From Aureimonas pseudogalii (lineage in GTDB: Bacteria; Pseudomonadota; Alphaproteobacteria; Rhizobiales; Rhizobiaceae), in contig NZ_JACIEK010000001.1 of the NCBI RefSeq assembly GCF_014196835.1, positions 1,004,283-1,068,282 on the forward strand: 64,000 nt of DNA, in the 5' to 3' direction. Below the pieces are notes generated by a model that saw only the letters and a program-made list of their open reading frames with translations, made no database searches and was not told the origin of the DNA. Of this stretch, positions 1 to 8,779 are shown piece by piece. A program made the translations under genes and the position numbers. Every line of letters starts with the position of its first letter. Positions within the stretch are counted from its first letter, which is position 1.

Positions 1-4
1 GGCG

Positions 5-2125
5 ATGACGCCCGAGGAGAAGATCGGGCAGTTGGTGATGCGCGCCGCCGGCTTCTCGGTCACCGGGCCGGTGCTCGGGGGAGACGCGACCGACGACGTG
101 CGGGCGGGGCGAACGGGCAGCCTTCTCAACGTCTTCGGGCCCGAGGCGACGCGCGCCATCCAGCGAGTCGCGGTGGAGGAATCGCGCCTGCGCATCCCGC
201 TGCTGCTGGGCTTCGACGTGGTGCACGGGCACCGCACGGTCTTTCCGCTGCCGATCGCCGAGGCCGGCGCCTTCGACCCCGATCTCTGGGAGCGCACGGC
301 GCGCGCGAGCGCCGTGGAGGCGGCGAAGGACGGCGTCAAGCTCGTCTTCGCGCCGATGATCGACATTGCCCGCGACCCGCGCTGGGGGCGGATCGCCGAG
401 AGCCCCGGCGAGGATCCGCTCATTGCCGCGCTCTTCGCCGAGGCCAAGGTGGCGGGGTTGCAGGGCGACGACCTCGGCCATGAGACCGCGGTGGCGGCCA
501 CCGCCAAGCATTTCGTCGCCTATGGCGCGGCGGAGGCGGGGCGCGACTACGCCACGACCGATCTCTCCGAGCGCACGCTGCACGAGACCTACCTGCCGCC
601 CTTCGAGGCGGCCGTGCAGTCCGGCGTCGCGGCGGTCATGCCGGCCTTCTCCGATCTCGCGGGCGTGCCGATGACGGCGAACCGCCGGCTGCTGCAAGAC
701 TGGCTGCGCGGCACCGCGGGGTTCGAGGGGGTCGTCGTCAGCGACTATCATGCGCTCGCCGAGCTGATCGCGCACGGCGTCGCGGCCGACGCGGTGGAGG
801 CCGCCGCGCTGGCGATGCGGGCCGGCGTCGACATCGACATGATGAGCGAGGTCTATCGCGAGGGGCTGGCGCCCGCGCTGGCGCGCGGCCTCGTGGAGAT
901 CGAGGCGGTGGACGCCGCCGTGCGGCGCGTGCTGGCGCTGAAGGAGCGGCTCGCGCTGTTCGAGCGGCCCTACGGCCCGGACGCGGCCCCCGAGGCCGAG
1001 GCGCTGGAAGAGCGCCGCGCCGCCCGCCGGCTGGCGCGCGAGGCCGCCGCCCGCTCGATCGTTCTGCTGACCAACCGTAACGCCACGCTGCCGCTGCCGC
1101 AAACGCCCCAGCGCATCGCGGTGGTCGGGCCGCTGGCGGATGCGCGCGCCGACATGCTCGGCTGCTGGTCGGGCGCGGGCGAGGCGCGCGACGCCGTCAG
1201 CGTCTTCGAGGGGCTGGCCGCCGCTCGGCCCGACTGCGACTGGCGCCTCGCACCCGGCATCGGCATCCGCGACGGCGACGATTCGCGCGTCGAGGCCGCG
1301 CTCGGGGTGGCAGCCGCGGCCGATCTGGTGATCCTGTGTCTGGGCGAAGCCAGCGACATGAGCGGCGAGGCCGCCAGCCGCAGCGATCTCGCCCTACCCG
1401 GCCTGCAGCAGGACTTCGCAGATCGCGTACTGGCGCTCGGCCGGCCGGTCGTGGCGGTGCTCTCGGGCGGCCGGCCGCTCGCGGTGCAGGGGCTCGCGGA
1501 GGGGGCCGAAGCCCTCCTCGCCACCTGGTTTCTCGGCCACGAGGCCGGCAACGCGCTGGCGGACGTCCTCACCGGCCGCACGGGGCCGAGCGCGCGCCTG
1601 CCCGTCACCTGGCCGCGCTCGGTGGGGCAGGTGCCCCTCCACTACGACGCGCGACCCTCCGGGCGCCCGGCCTCGCCCGAGCACTACACGAGCAAATATA
1701 TCGACGGGCCGGTGACGCCGCTCTTTCCCTTCGGCCACGGCCTGACCTACGGCCGCTTCGAGCTGACGGGGCTGCACGCCGATCGGCCGGTCGCCCATTC
1801 CGGCGAGACGGTGGCGGTGACCGCCGAACTCGCCAACACGGGCGATCATTTCGGCGAGGAGACGCTGTTCCTCTTCACGCGACGCCCGGTCTCGGCGGTG
1901 GCCCGGCCGCGGCTGACGCTGAAGGCCTTCGGCCGCCTCGCCCTCGCGCCGGGCGCGCGCGGCCGCCTGACGATGCTGCTGCCGGTGGAGGCGCTGCGCA
2001 GCCTGGACGCGGATCTCCGGCCCACGCTCGAGCCCGGCGCAGTGGAGCTGCTCGTCGGCCCCTCTGCCGATCCCGAACGCCTCGTCTCGTTCTGGATCGA
2101 GGTCCGCGCGGGGCGGCGGGCGTGA
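5..2125 (+). CDS. bglX: Glycoside hydrolase family 3 beta-glucosidase, possibly 5'-partial
   Basis: This enzyme hydrolyses beta-linked glucosides from the non-reducing end. The visible protein has 706 residues. It begins at MTPEEKIGQL, a motif that normally follows a short N-terminal extension or signal peptide in BglX proteins, so the true start may lie just upstream of the window. GH3 hallmarks follow in order: the substrate-loop segment DVVHGHRTVFPLP, the RWGRIAESPGEDP motif, and the nucleophile in GVVVSDYHA (Asp about residue 247). The second alpha/beta domain and a C-terminal fibronectin-III-like domain complete the usual three-part layout. The stop codon overlaps a GTG start of the next gene, so the two are probably co-transcribed. 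The family call is firm; the exact sugar specificity cannot be read from sequence. Confidence 0.9.
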   Translation: MTPEEKIGQLVMRAAGFSVTGPVLGGDATDDVRAGRTGSLLNVFGPEATRAIQRVAVEESRLRIPLLLGFDVVHGHRTVFPLPIAEAGAFDPDLWERTARASAVEAAKDGVKLVFAPMIDIARDPRWGRIAESPGEDPLIAALFAEAKVAGLQGDDLGHETAVAATAKHFVAYGAAEAGRDYATTDLSERTLHETYLPPFEAAVQSGVAAVMPAFSDLAGVPMTANRRLLQDWLRGTAGFEGVVVSDYHALAELIAHGVAADAVEAAALAMRAGVDIDMMSEVYREGLAPALARGLVEIEAVDAAVRRVLALKERLALFERPYGPDAAPEAEALEERRAARRLAREAAARSIVLLTNRNATLPLPQTPQRIAVVGPLADARADMLGCWSGAGEARDAVSVFEGLAAARPDCDWRLAPGIGIRDGDDSRVEAALGVAAAADLVILCLGEASDMSGEAASRSDLALPGLQQDFADRVLALGRPVVAVLSGGRPLAVQGLAEGAEALLATWFLGHEAGNALADVLTGRTGPSARLPVTWPRSVGQVPLHYDARPSGRPASPEHYTSKYIDGPVTPLFPFGHGLTYGRFELTGLHADRPVAHSGETVAVTAELANTGDHFGEETLFLFTRRPVSAVARPRLTLKAFGRLALAPGARGRLTMLLPVEALRSLDADLRPTLEPGAVELLVGPSADPERLVSFWIEVRAGRRA

Positions 2126-2745
2126 GCGACGGCGCGGGCGGGATCACCCGGCGCGGCTTTATGGTCGGCGCGGCGACGCTCGCAGCCTTGCCGGGCCCCG
2201 CGCGGGCCGTGCCGAGCATCCAGCACCGGCGCGTGCTCCTCCTGCCGCAAGCTCTCGCCGATCACGCGGCGCTCGCCGGGCTCGTGGCGCGCGACCAGGC
2301 GACGGAAGCGGGCCAGCCGCTGGCGATCGCCGCGGCGATGCCGCCGGCGTTTCGATACGGTCCGACGCTCACGCTGGTCTCGCCGGCGAGCCTCCTCGCC
2401 GTGCCGCCGGCCATGCTGCTGCGGCTCGTTCTCGCCGCCCCGCTGGGCATCGCCGCGGCGGTCGTCGCAGCGCCCGCGCCGGCCCGGTCGGCGCCCGGCC
2501 TGCCGGCTCTGGCGGAGGCGCTCGGCCGGCTTCTGGCGGAAAGGGAAGCGCCCGCGACGACGATCTGGGTCCATGCCGATGGCGCGCGGGCGCGCGGGGC
2601 CGAAGCGACGGAGCGCACGATCCTCGACGGCCTGCGGACGGGGCTCGGCGAAGCGAGCGCGGGAGTGGAGGTACTGACGGTGGCACTCGGACCCGGCGAG
2701 CCGGCGGGCGCGGTGCCGACGCTGCGCGCGATGCCGCTCGCCTGA
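2122..2745 (+). CDS. Tat-exported hypothetical protein
   Basis: This is a 207-residue protein of unknown function. I chose the GTG at 2122 because it overlaps the stop of the beta-glucosidase gene (GTGA) and places a twin-arginine signal right at the N terminus: TRRGFMVGAATLAALPG followed by ARA, a good signal peptidase site. The mature part is rich in alanine, leucine and proline and shows no catalytic motif that I recognise. The frame stays open far upstream inside bglX, but that part has no coding character. Translational coupling suggests a role linked to the glycosidase, perhaps in the periplasm. This last point is inference. Confidence 0.6.
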   Translation: MSDGAGGITRRGFMVGAATLAALPGPARAVPSIQHRRVLLLPQALADHAALAGLVARDQATEAGQPLAIAAAMPPAFRYGPTLTLVSPASLLAVPPAMLLRLVLAAPLGIAAAVVAAPAPARSAPGLPALAEALGRLLAEREAPATTIWVHADGARARGAEATERTILDGLRTGLGEASAGVEVLTVALGPGEPAGAVPTLRAMPLA

Positions 2746-2749
2746 CCCC

Positions 2750-5404
2750 TCAGCCCATCATCACGGCGACGTCGATCTCCACCCGGCGCAGCGCGACGTC
2801 GTCCTCGTGGATGCGCTGGCGAAAGCCCAGCGCCCCCGCCATTGCCAGCATCGAGCGGTTCTCGGCCAGCACCTCGCCGGTGACGGTCTTCAGGCCGCGC
2901 CGCGCGGCGTGGCGCAGGATCGCGTTCATCAGGAGATAGCCGAGGCCCCGCCCCTTCTGGTCGGAGCGCACCATGATGCCGAACTCCGCCGTCTCCTCGT
3001 CGGGATCGGCGATGAGGCGGGCGACGCCGAGAATGTCCTGCGGCCCCTCGCCGTCGCCGAAGCCGACGAAGGCCATCTCGCGCGAATAGTCGATCTGCGT
3101 CAGGCGCGCGGCGAAGGCGTGGCCGAAGGTCTTCACCGGCGCGAAGAAGCGAAGGCGCACGTCCTCGGGGTCGCAGCGTTCCAGCATGGCGACGAGGCCG
3201 GGCTCGTCCTCCGGCCGAATCGGGCGCAGGCGGAACGCCGTGCCGGAGCGCGTCGAGACGGTTTCCTCCAGCTCGCCGGGATAGGGCTGGATGGCGAAGC
3301 GCGAGCGGTGGCGTCCGGAGGAGGGCGCGAGGACGATGCGCGCGTCGAGCGCCACCACGCCGCGCTCGTCGGCGAGAAGCGGGTTGATGTCGATCTCGGC
3401 GATCTCGTCGAAGTCGGCGACGATCTGCGAGAGGGTTATGAGCGTCGCGGCCACCGCGCCGAGATCGGCGGGCGGCCGGTCGCTGTAGCCGGCGAGAAGC
3501 CGCGACACCTCCGTGCGGCCGATCATCTCGCGCGCCAGGAGGCCGTTCAGCGGCGGCAGGCCCACCGCGCGGTCGGCGATGAGTTCGGCCCCGGTGCCGC
3601 CCTGCCCGAAGGAGATCACCGGCCCGAACACCGGGTCGGTGCGCACGCCCACCACGAGCTCGTGCGCCCGGCGCGCCGGCACCATCGGCTGCACCGTGAA
3701 GCCCTCGATCGCTGCGCCCGGCCGGCGCTCCTGGACGAGCTTCCGCATGTGGGTGGCCGCCTCCTCCACGGCAGCGGCACTGTCGAGATCGAGCCGCACG
3801 CCGCCAACGTCGGTCTTGTGCTGGATGTCGCCCGACAGGATCTTCAGCGCCACGGGAAAGCCGATGCGCGCGGCGACCGCGGCGGCCGCGGCGGGGTCGG
3901 CGGCGATCTCGGTGCGCACGACGGGAACCGCGTAGGCGGCGAGCAGCGTCTTTGCTTCCGGCTCCGTCATCACCCGCCGCCCCTCGGCGAGCACCCGGTC
4001 GACGGCGCGGCGCGCGGCGGCGAGATCGACGTTTCCCGGCGCGATCGCGGGCGGCGTCTGCATCAGGAGATCCTGGTTGCGGCGATACTCCACGAGCTGC
4101 ATGAAGCCGCGCACCGCCTCGTCGGGCGTGGCGTAGGTCGGGATGGCCTTGGCCGCGAAGAGCCGCCGCGCCTCGCGCGCCGCGCGCTCGCCGAGCCAGG
4201 AGGCGAGGATCGGCGCCTTGCGGCCGGGCAGCGTCACCGCCGCCACGGCGCGTGCCGTCTCCAGCCCCTCGCCGATCGCGCGCGGCGCCTGCAGCACGAG
4301 CACCGCGTCCTGTCCGGGGTCGGCGAGGAGCGCACCGAGCGCCTCGGCATAGGCCGCGGGGCCGGCGTCGAAGGGCAGCGCCACCGGGCCTTCGGCCGTG
4401 AGCCCATCGGGCACGAGCGCGGCGAGGCGTGCGCGCGTCTCGGGCGAGAGCGCGGCGAGGCGCCCGCCGGTGTCGGCGAGCGTGTCGGCCGCGATGGCGC
4501 CGGGGCCGCCGCCATTGGCGAGGATCGCCAGCCGGTCGCCGCGCGGGCGCAGGCCCGAGGCGAGCGTCGCGACGGCGGCGAAAAGATCGCGCAGCGAGCG
4601 CACGCGCAGCATGCCCGCGCGGCGGATGGCGGCGTCGTAGACCTCGTCCGAACCGGCCGCTTGCCCATTCGCGCGGTCCTCCCAGCGACCGGCCTTGATG
4701 ACGACCACGGGCTTGGCGCGCGCCGCGATGCGCGCGGCGGTCATGAACTTGCGGGCGTTGGTGATGGTCTCGACATAGAGGAGGATCGCCCGCGTCTTCG
4801 GATCGGCGGCGAGCGCGTCGAGGAGGTCGCCGATGTCGACGTCGATCATGTCGCCCACCGACACGACGTGCGAGAAGCCGATCTCCCGCACGTCCGCCCA
4901 GTCGAGCACCGAGGAGGCGATGGTGTCGGACTGCGACACGAAGGCGAGATCTCCGGCGCGGGGGTTAAGATGCGCGAAGGAGGCATTGACGCCGGAGCGC
5001 GGCGAGATGACGCCGAGCCCGTTCGGCCCGACGAGGCGCAAGAGCGAGGGGCGCGCGGCGTCGAGCAGCCGCTGGCGCAGGGCCGGCTCCTCGAAGCCCG
5101 CGGAGATGACGATCGCGGCGCGGCAGCCGCGGGCGCCGAGCGCGGCGGCGATCTCGGGCACGCCGGCGGCGGGCGTCGCCACCACCGCGAGATCCGGCGT
5201 CGCCGGCAGGTCGGCGATCTCGCGGTAGCTGACGGCCGAGCGGATCGCCTCGCCGCGCGGATGCACGGGCATCACCGGCCCCTTGAAGCCTGCGCCGAAG
5301 AGGTTGCGCGCGAGCACGGCGCCGACCGACCCCTCGCGGTTGCTGCCGCCGATCAGCGCGATCGCCTGCGGGGCGAAGAGAGCGTCGAGATTGCGGATCG
5401 TCAT
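2750..5404 (-). CDS. Acyl-CoA synthetase (NDP-forming)-like protein fused to a GNAT acetyltransferase (PatZ-like)
   Basis: The 884-residue protein has the architecture of protein lysine acetyltransferases such as PatZ/YfiQ. An N-terminal CoA-binding Rossmann domain (IGGSNREGSVG near residue 20) is followed by a succinyl-CoA-ligase-like domain (LVGPNGLGVISP), then an ATP-grasp domain (about residues 460-690; FPVALKILSGDIQHKTDVGG). The C-terminal GNAT domain (about residues 720-880) carries the acetyl-CoA loop QKGRGLGYLLMNAI. In characterised relatives the GNAT part acetylates lysines, for example of acetyl-CoA synthetase, and the synthetase part is regulatory or inactive. The gene converges on the upstream pair and lies about 100 nt after the phosphoesterase gene on the same strand. 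Family assignment is secure; substrate is not. Confidence 0.88.
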   Translation of the reverse strand: MTIRNLDALFAPQAIALIGGSNREGSVGAVLARNLFGAGFKGPVMPVHPRGEAIRSAVSYREIADLPATPDLAVVATPAAGVPEIAAALGARGCRAAIVISAGFEEPALRQRLLDAARPSLLRLVGPNGLGVISPRSGVNASFAHLNPRAGDLAFVSQSDTIASSVLDWADVREIGFSHVVSVGDMIDVDIGDLLDALAADPKTRAILLYVETITNARKFMTAARIAARAKPVVVIKAGRWEDRANGQAAGSDEVYDAAIRRAGMLRVRSLRDLFAAVATLASGLRPRGDRLAILANGGGPGAIAADTLADTGGRLAALSPETRARLAALVPDGLTAEGPVALPFDAGPAAYAEALGALLADPGQDAVLVLQAPRAIGEGLETARAVAAVTLPGRKAPILASWLGERAAREARRLFAAKAIPTYATPDEAVRGFMQLVEYRRNQDLLMQTPPAIAPGNVDLAAARRAVDRVLAEGRRVMTEPEAKTLLAAYAVPVVRTEIAADPAAAAAVAARIGFPVALKILSGDIQHKTDVGGVRLDLDSAAAVEEAATHMRKLVQERRPGAAIEGFTVQPMVPARRAHELVVGVRTDPVFGPVISFGQGGTGAELIADRAVGLPPLNGLLAREMIGRTEVSRLLAGYSDRPPADLGAVAATLITLSQIVADFDEIAEIDINPLLADERGVVALDARIVLAPSSGRHRSRFAIQPYPGELEETVSTRSGTAFRLRPIRPEDEPGLVAMLERCDPEDVRLRFFAPVKTFGHAFAARLTQIDYSREMAFVGFGDGEGPQDILGVARLIADPDEETAEFGIMVRSDQKGRGLGYLLMNAILRHAARRGLKTVTGEVLAENRSMLAMAGALGFRQRIHEDDVALRRVEIDVAVMMG

Positions 5405-5507
5405 CGGCGGTATTTCCCAGGATCGAGGCGGTCGGCGCGAGGATGCACGGCGGATCGCCTGCGCGAGGGTGCGCCGGGTTCGCCCGCCCGCGCAAGGCGG
5501 CGGCGGA

Positions 5508-6026
5508 TCAGGCGTCCGCCGGCGTGCGCCCTGCGCCGCGGGTGCGCGATGCCAGGATCTCCGCGAGTGTCACCGGCCGGAACGGAAAGGCGTCGACGCC
5601 GACGTCGTGCTGGCGCGTCATCGGTTTCAGCCGGGCATGCGAATGGCCATGCAGGTCGAGGGCGCCCTTGCCCATGCCGTTCCAGGTGCGGAAGGCGTAG
5701 TGGCAGAGGACCAGCCGGCGCTCGTCGACCGTGATCTCGGCATAGGACTGGACGCTCGCCCAGCCCGCCGCCTCCGTCTCCGCGTCGTCGTTGTTGCCGA
5801 TGACGAGATGCTTGGTGCCGTGGAGCGCGGCGAGGCGTTCGCGCTTCGACGCGGCCGTGCCCTTGGCGAAGTCGCCGAGATGCCACACCTCGTCACCCTC
5901 GCCCACCACACGGTTCCACTCGGCGGTGAGTGCTTCGTCGTGGCGGGCGAGATCGGGAAAGGGGCGGCGGTCGATGCGCAGGATGCGCGGATCGTTGAAA
6001 TGGGTGTCGCTGGTGAAGAAGATCAT
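5508..6026 (-). CDS. Calcineurin-like metallophosphoesterase
   Basis: The 172-residue protein begins MIFFTSDTHFNDPRIL, giving the first metal-binding motif (Asp-x-His) directly at the N terminus; this fixes the start at 6026 although the frame is open further upstream. The other metal ligands are visible in GDEVWHLGDF, in the GNND block (VIGNNDDAE), in LCHYAF and in LHGHSHARLK. It is a compact member of the YfcE/MJ0936-type family, which hydrolyses phosphomonoesters or phosphodiesters using two divalent metals. Its neighbours give no clue to the physiological substrate. Confidence 0.88.
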   Translation of the reverse strand: MIFFTSDTHFNDPRILRIDRRPFPDLARHDEALTAEWNRVVGEGDEVWHLGDFAKGTAASKRERLAALHGTKHLVIGNNDDAETEAAGWASVQSYAEITVDERRLVLCHYAFRTWNGMGKGALDLHGHSHARLKPMTRQHDVGVDAFPFRPVTLAEILASRTRGAGRTPADA

Positions 6027-6213
6027 CGGCCGGTCTCGTGTCTGCGCCCACGCCACGGCGGTTGAAGGTCTTAGGGCCGCGCCGCGGCGGGGCAAGGCTG
6101 CCATGCGCCGCCCTGCCTTGATCTCGGCACGCTTGGGGTCTAGGTCCGCGGACCCGATCCGGCAAACCACCGAGGGATGCCGGGCCCACCACCGACAGGA
6201 CGGAGGTATCGCG

Positions 6214-6363
6214 ATGTCGCAGATCCGCAAGCCGATGACCCGCAACGACCAAGTGCGCAGCGAGGGCGAGGACGCCCGTCTGCGCCGTCGCTCGCGCAAG
6301 GACAACCCCTACCGCCCCGGCAGCGCCGACTGGCGCGCCTGGAGCGAAGGCTTCGGCGGCTGA
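6214..6363 (+). CDS. Small RMF-like protein (ribosome modulation factor type)
   Basis: A 49-residue basic protein with a good ribosome binding site (GGAGG, 7 nt before the ATG). Its C-terminal half, KDNPYRPGSADWRAWSEGF, matches the NPY...W..G(W/F) pattern of the ribosome modulation factor family found in many alphaproteobacteria, where it is assumed to bind ribosomes in slow growth. The N-terminal half is rich in Arg, Asp and Glu. It is followed closely by two more small genes in the same direction. The assignment rests on motif resemblance only. Confidence 0.7.
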   Translation: MSQIRKPMTRNDQVRSEGEDARLRRRSRKDNPYRPGSADWRAWSEGFGG

Positions 6364-6405
6364 GGTCGTTGGTGCCCCTGCAACCCCTCGAACCGGAGAC
6401 ATGAC

Positions 6406-6696
6406 ATGGCGACTCCCGAAGCGACGCTGAAGGTGATGGCCGGCGCGATCATGAAGCTCCAGAGCCAGGTGCAGGCGCAGGATCTTCTTCTCAAGGCGCT
6501 TTATGCCGAGCGCGCGACGCAGCGCGAGGTGTTTCCCAAGGAGGCCGAGGACGAGATCGGCGGTCTCGTGGACGCCGTGGAGCGCGCCGCGCGGGACGGA
6601 TACGAGGGCGAGGAGCGCCATCTCGCCGAGGTCCAGGCGGCGCTACGCACCTTCGGCGAGACGCTGCGCGAGCGGCTCGAGGAGCAGCGGCTCTAG
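6406..6696 (+). CDS. Small helical hypothetical protein
   Basis: A 96-residue protein predicted by eye to be almost entirely helical, with a coiled-coil-like pattern (LKVMAGAIMKLQSQVQAQ in the first third, and Leu/Glu/Arg repeats near the C terminus). The start is preceded by GGAG at a suitable distance. I do not recognise a family. It lies 42 nt after the RMF-like gene and is probably co-transcribed with it. Confidence 0.6.
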   Translation: MATPEATLKVMAGAIMKLQSQVQAQDLLLKALYAERATQREVFPKEAEDEIGGLVDAVERAARDGYEGEERHLAEVQAALRTFGETLRERLEEQRL

Positions 6697-6838
6697 CGCT
6701 TCCGGCAGGGTCGGAGGCGGCCCTCGCGCCTCGGCGGGGCAAGGCCGCGGAAAACCGGAGCGTGTGCTTCGAAGGTTGCATGACAGCCTGGGAACAGCCT
6801 CGAAGGTTAAGCTTGCCTTAACGAAGGAGGAGCCGCCG

Positions 6839-7033
6839 ATGTTCGAGGACCTGAACCTGCAGCGTGTCGCCGACGTGACGCGGCGTCTCAACGAGATCGT
6901 GCGCGAGGTGGAAGCCCGCCCCACGCCCGCCGTCGCTCCCGCCGCGCCCGCATCGCGCCGCCCGTCCGACGACTATCGCCTCCTCGCCAACGGCCTCGAC
7001 TCGCTGCACGCGATCTTCGCCGAGCGGCGCTAA
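6839..7033 (+). CDS. Small hypothetical protein
   Basis: A 64-residue protein that starts MFEDLNLQRVADVTRRLNEI, with a near-perfect Shine-Dalgarno (AAGGAGG) 8 nt upstream that decides the start. A helical N-terminal part is followed by an Ala/Pro linker and a C-terminal helix ending LHAIFAERR. No known domain is recognised. It is the third of three small genes in a row. Confidence 0.6.
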   Translation: MFEDLNLQRVADVTRRLNEIVREVEARPTPAVAPAAPASRRPSDDYRLLANGLDSLHAIFAERR

Positions 7034-7157
7034 CCCGCCGCTCCTGCGACGACGCAGGGCGACTCTGACGGTCCTCGCCGGGCGGGTCGCAGCTGGACGC
7101 TTCGTGCGGCGTGCCGCGCGGCTATCGGCACAAGGGCGACGACTCCCGCCGGACGCC

Positions 7158-8774
7158 TCAGGCGGCGGCGAGCCCCTGCCGCGCGGACGCCAGCATCATC
7201 TCGGCGGCCTTTTCGGCGATCATGATCGTCGGCGAGTTGGTGTTGCCCGAGACGATGCGCGGCATGATCGAGGCATCCGCCACGCGCAGGCCCTCGACGC
7301 CGCGCACCCGCAACTCGGGGTCGACCACCGAGCCGGGATCGCCGCCCATGCGGCAGGTGCCGACGGGATGGAAGATCGTGGTGCCGATCGCGCCGGCGGC
7401 CTCCACCAGTTCCTCCTCGCTCTGGAAGGCCGGGCCGGGCTTGAACTCCACCGGCCGGTAGCGCTGCAGCGCCGGCTCGGCGACGATGCGCCGGGTCAGG
7501 CGGATGGAATCGACGGCGACGCGGCGGTCGGATTCGGCCGACAGATAGTTCGGCCGGATCGCCGGCTGGACCCGATGGTCGGGCGCAGTGGCATGGACCG
7601 AACCGCGCGAATCCGGGCGCAGGTTGCAGACGCTCGCGGTGAAGGCGGGAAAGGCGTGGACGTTCTCGCCGAACCGGTCGAGGCTCAGCGGCTGCACGTG
7701 ATATTGCAGGTTGGCGGTCTCGTAGGACGGGTCGGAGCGGGTGAAGATGCCGAGCTGGCTCGGCGCCATCGACATCGGGCCGGAGCGCGTCAGCGCGTAT
7801 TCGAGGCCGATCATCGCCTTGCCGAAGAGCGAGTTGGCGCGCTCGTTGAGGGTGCGGATGCCCGAGACCTTGTAGGCGCAGCGCAGTTGCAGGTGGTCCT
7901 GCAGGTTCTCGCCGACCTCTCGTGATTCGACCGCGACGGGAATGCCGGCCGCTGCCAGCGCCTCGCCCCGGCCGATGCCCGACAATTCCAGCACGTGGGG
8001 CGAGCCGACCGCGCCAGCCGAGACCACCGCCTCGCGCCGCACGAGGGCGGTGCGCAGCGCGCCGCCCTGCTCGAACTCGACGCCGGTGACGCGGCGGTCC
8101 GTCAGCACGAGGCGCCTGACATGCGCCCCCGTCTCCACCGTGAGGTTGCGGCGGTCCTTCGCCGGCTTCAGGAAGGCCTTCACCGTGTTCCAGCGCACGC
8201 CGCGCCGCTGGTTGACCTTGAAGTAGGAAGAGCCCTCGTTGTCGCCGCGGTTGAAATCCTCGGTGCGGGGAATGCCGAGGCTCTCGGCGGCGTCGCGGAA
8301 GGCGTCGAGAATGTCCCAGCGCAGGCGCGGCGGCTCCACCCGCCATTCGCCGCCCGCCCCGTGCATCGCGTCGGCGCCGCCGAAATAATCCTCCGAGCGC
8401 CTGAAGAGCGGCAGCACGTCGTCCCAGCCCCAGCCGGGACAGCCCATCTGGCGCCAGAGATCGTAGTCGCGCGCCTGGCCGCGCATGTAGATCATGCCGT
8501 TGATCGAGGAGCAGCCGCCGAGCACCTTGCCGCGCGGGTAGTTCAGCGAACGCCCGCCGAGGCCGGCTTCGGCCTGCGTCGAGAAGCACCAGTCGGTGCG
8601 CGGGTTGCCGATGCAGTAGAGATAGCCGACGGGAATGTGGATCCAGGCATAATTGTCGCGCCCGCCCGCCTCCAGCAGCAGGACGCGGGCCGCGGGGTCG
8701 GCCGAGAGCCGGTTGGCGAGCGTGCAGCCCGCCGTGCCGCCGCCGATCACGACGTAGTCGTAGGTCTCGTCCAT
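7158..8774 (-). CDS. GMC-family FAD-dependent alcohol dehydrogenase (choline dehydrogenase-like)
   Basis: The 538-residue protein is a typical glucose-methanol-choline oxidoreductase that oxidises a primary alcohol to an aldehyde with FAD. It opens with the dinucleotide-binding motif VVIGGGTAGCTLANRLS. GMC signature 1 is in YPRGKVLGGCSSINGMIYMR and signature 2 in AVGSPHVLELSGIG. The C-terminal catalytic region holds TIFHPVGTCRMGG and ASIMPRIVSGNTNSP, with the expected His and Asn. It is the last gene of the minus-strand liv-type operon, 5 nt after livM. This suggests that the transporter imports an alcohol or a compound that becomes one, but the substrate is unknown. Confidence 0.9.
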   Translation of the reverse strand: MDETYDYVVIGGGTAGCTLANRLSADPAARVLLLEAGGRDNYAWIHIPVGYLYCIGNPRTDWCFSTQAEAGLGGRSLNYPRGKVLGGCSSINGMIYMRGQARDYDLWRQMGCPGWGWDDVLPLFRRSEDYFGGADAMHGAGGEWRVEPPRLRWDILDAFRDAAESLGIPRTEDFNRGDNEGSSYFKVNQRRGVRWNTVKAFLKPAKDRRNLTVETGAHVRRLVLTDRRVTGVEFEQGGALRTALVRREAVVSAGAVGSPHVLELSGIGRGEALAAAGIPVAVESREVGENLQDHLQLRCAYKVSGIRTLNERANSLFGKAMIGLEYALTRSGPMSMAPSQLGIFTRSDPSYETANLQYHVQPLSLDRFGENVHAFPAFTASVCNLRPDSRGSVHATAPDHRVQPAIRPNYLSAESDRRVAVDSIRLTRRIVAEPALQRYRPVEFKPGPAFQSEEELVEAAGAIGTTIFHPVGTCRMGGDPGSVVDPELRVRGVEGLRVADASIMPRIVSGNTNSPTIMIAEKAAEMMLASARQGLAAA

Positions 8775-8779
8775 CGCGC

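Noticed and set aside
2807-5734. Very long open frame (975 codons) opposite the PatZ-like gene
   Set aside because: It is antisense to a gene with clear domains. The translation is Arg/Gly/Ala/His-rich with no motif, which is typical of GC-rich DNA.
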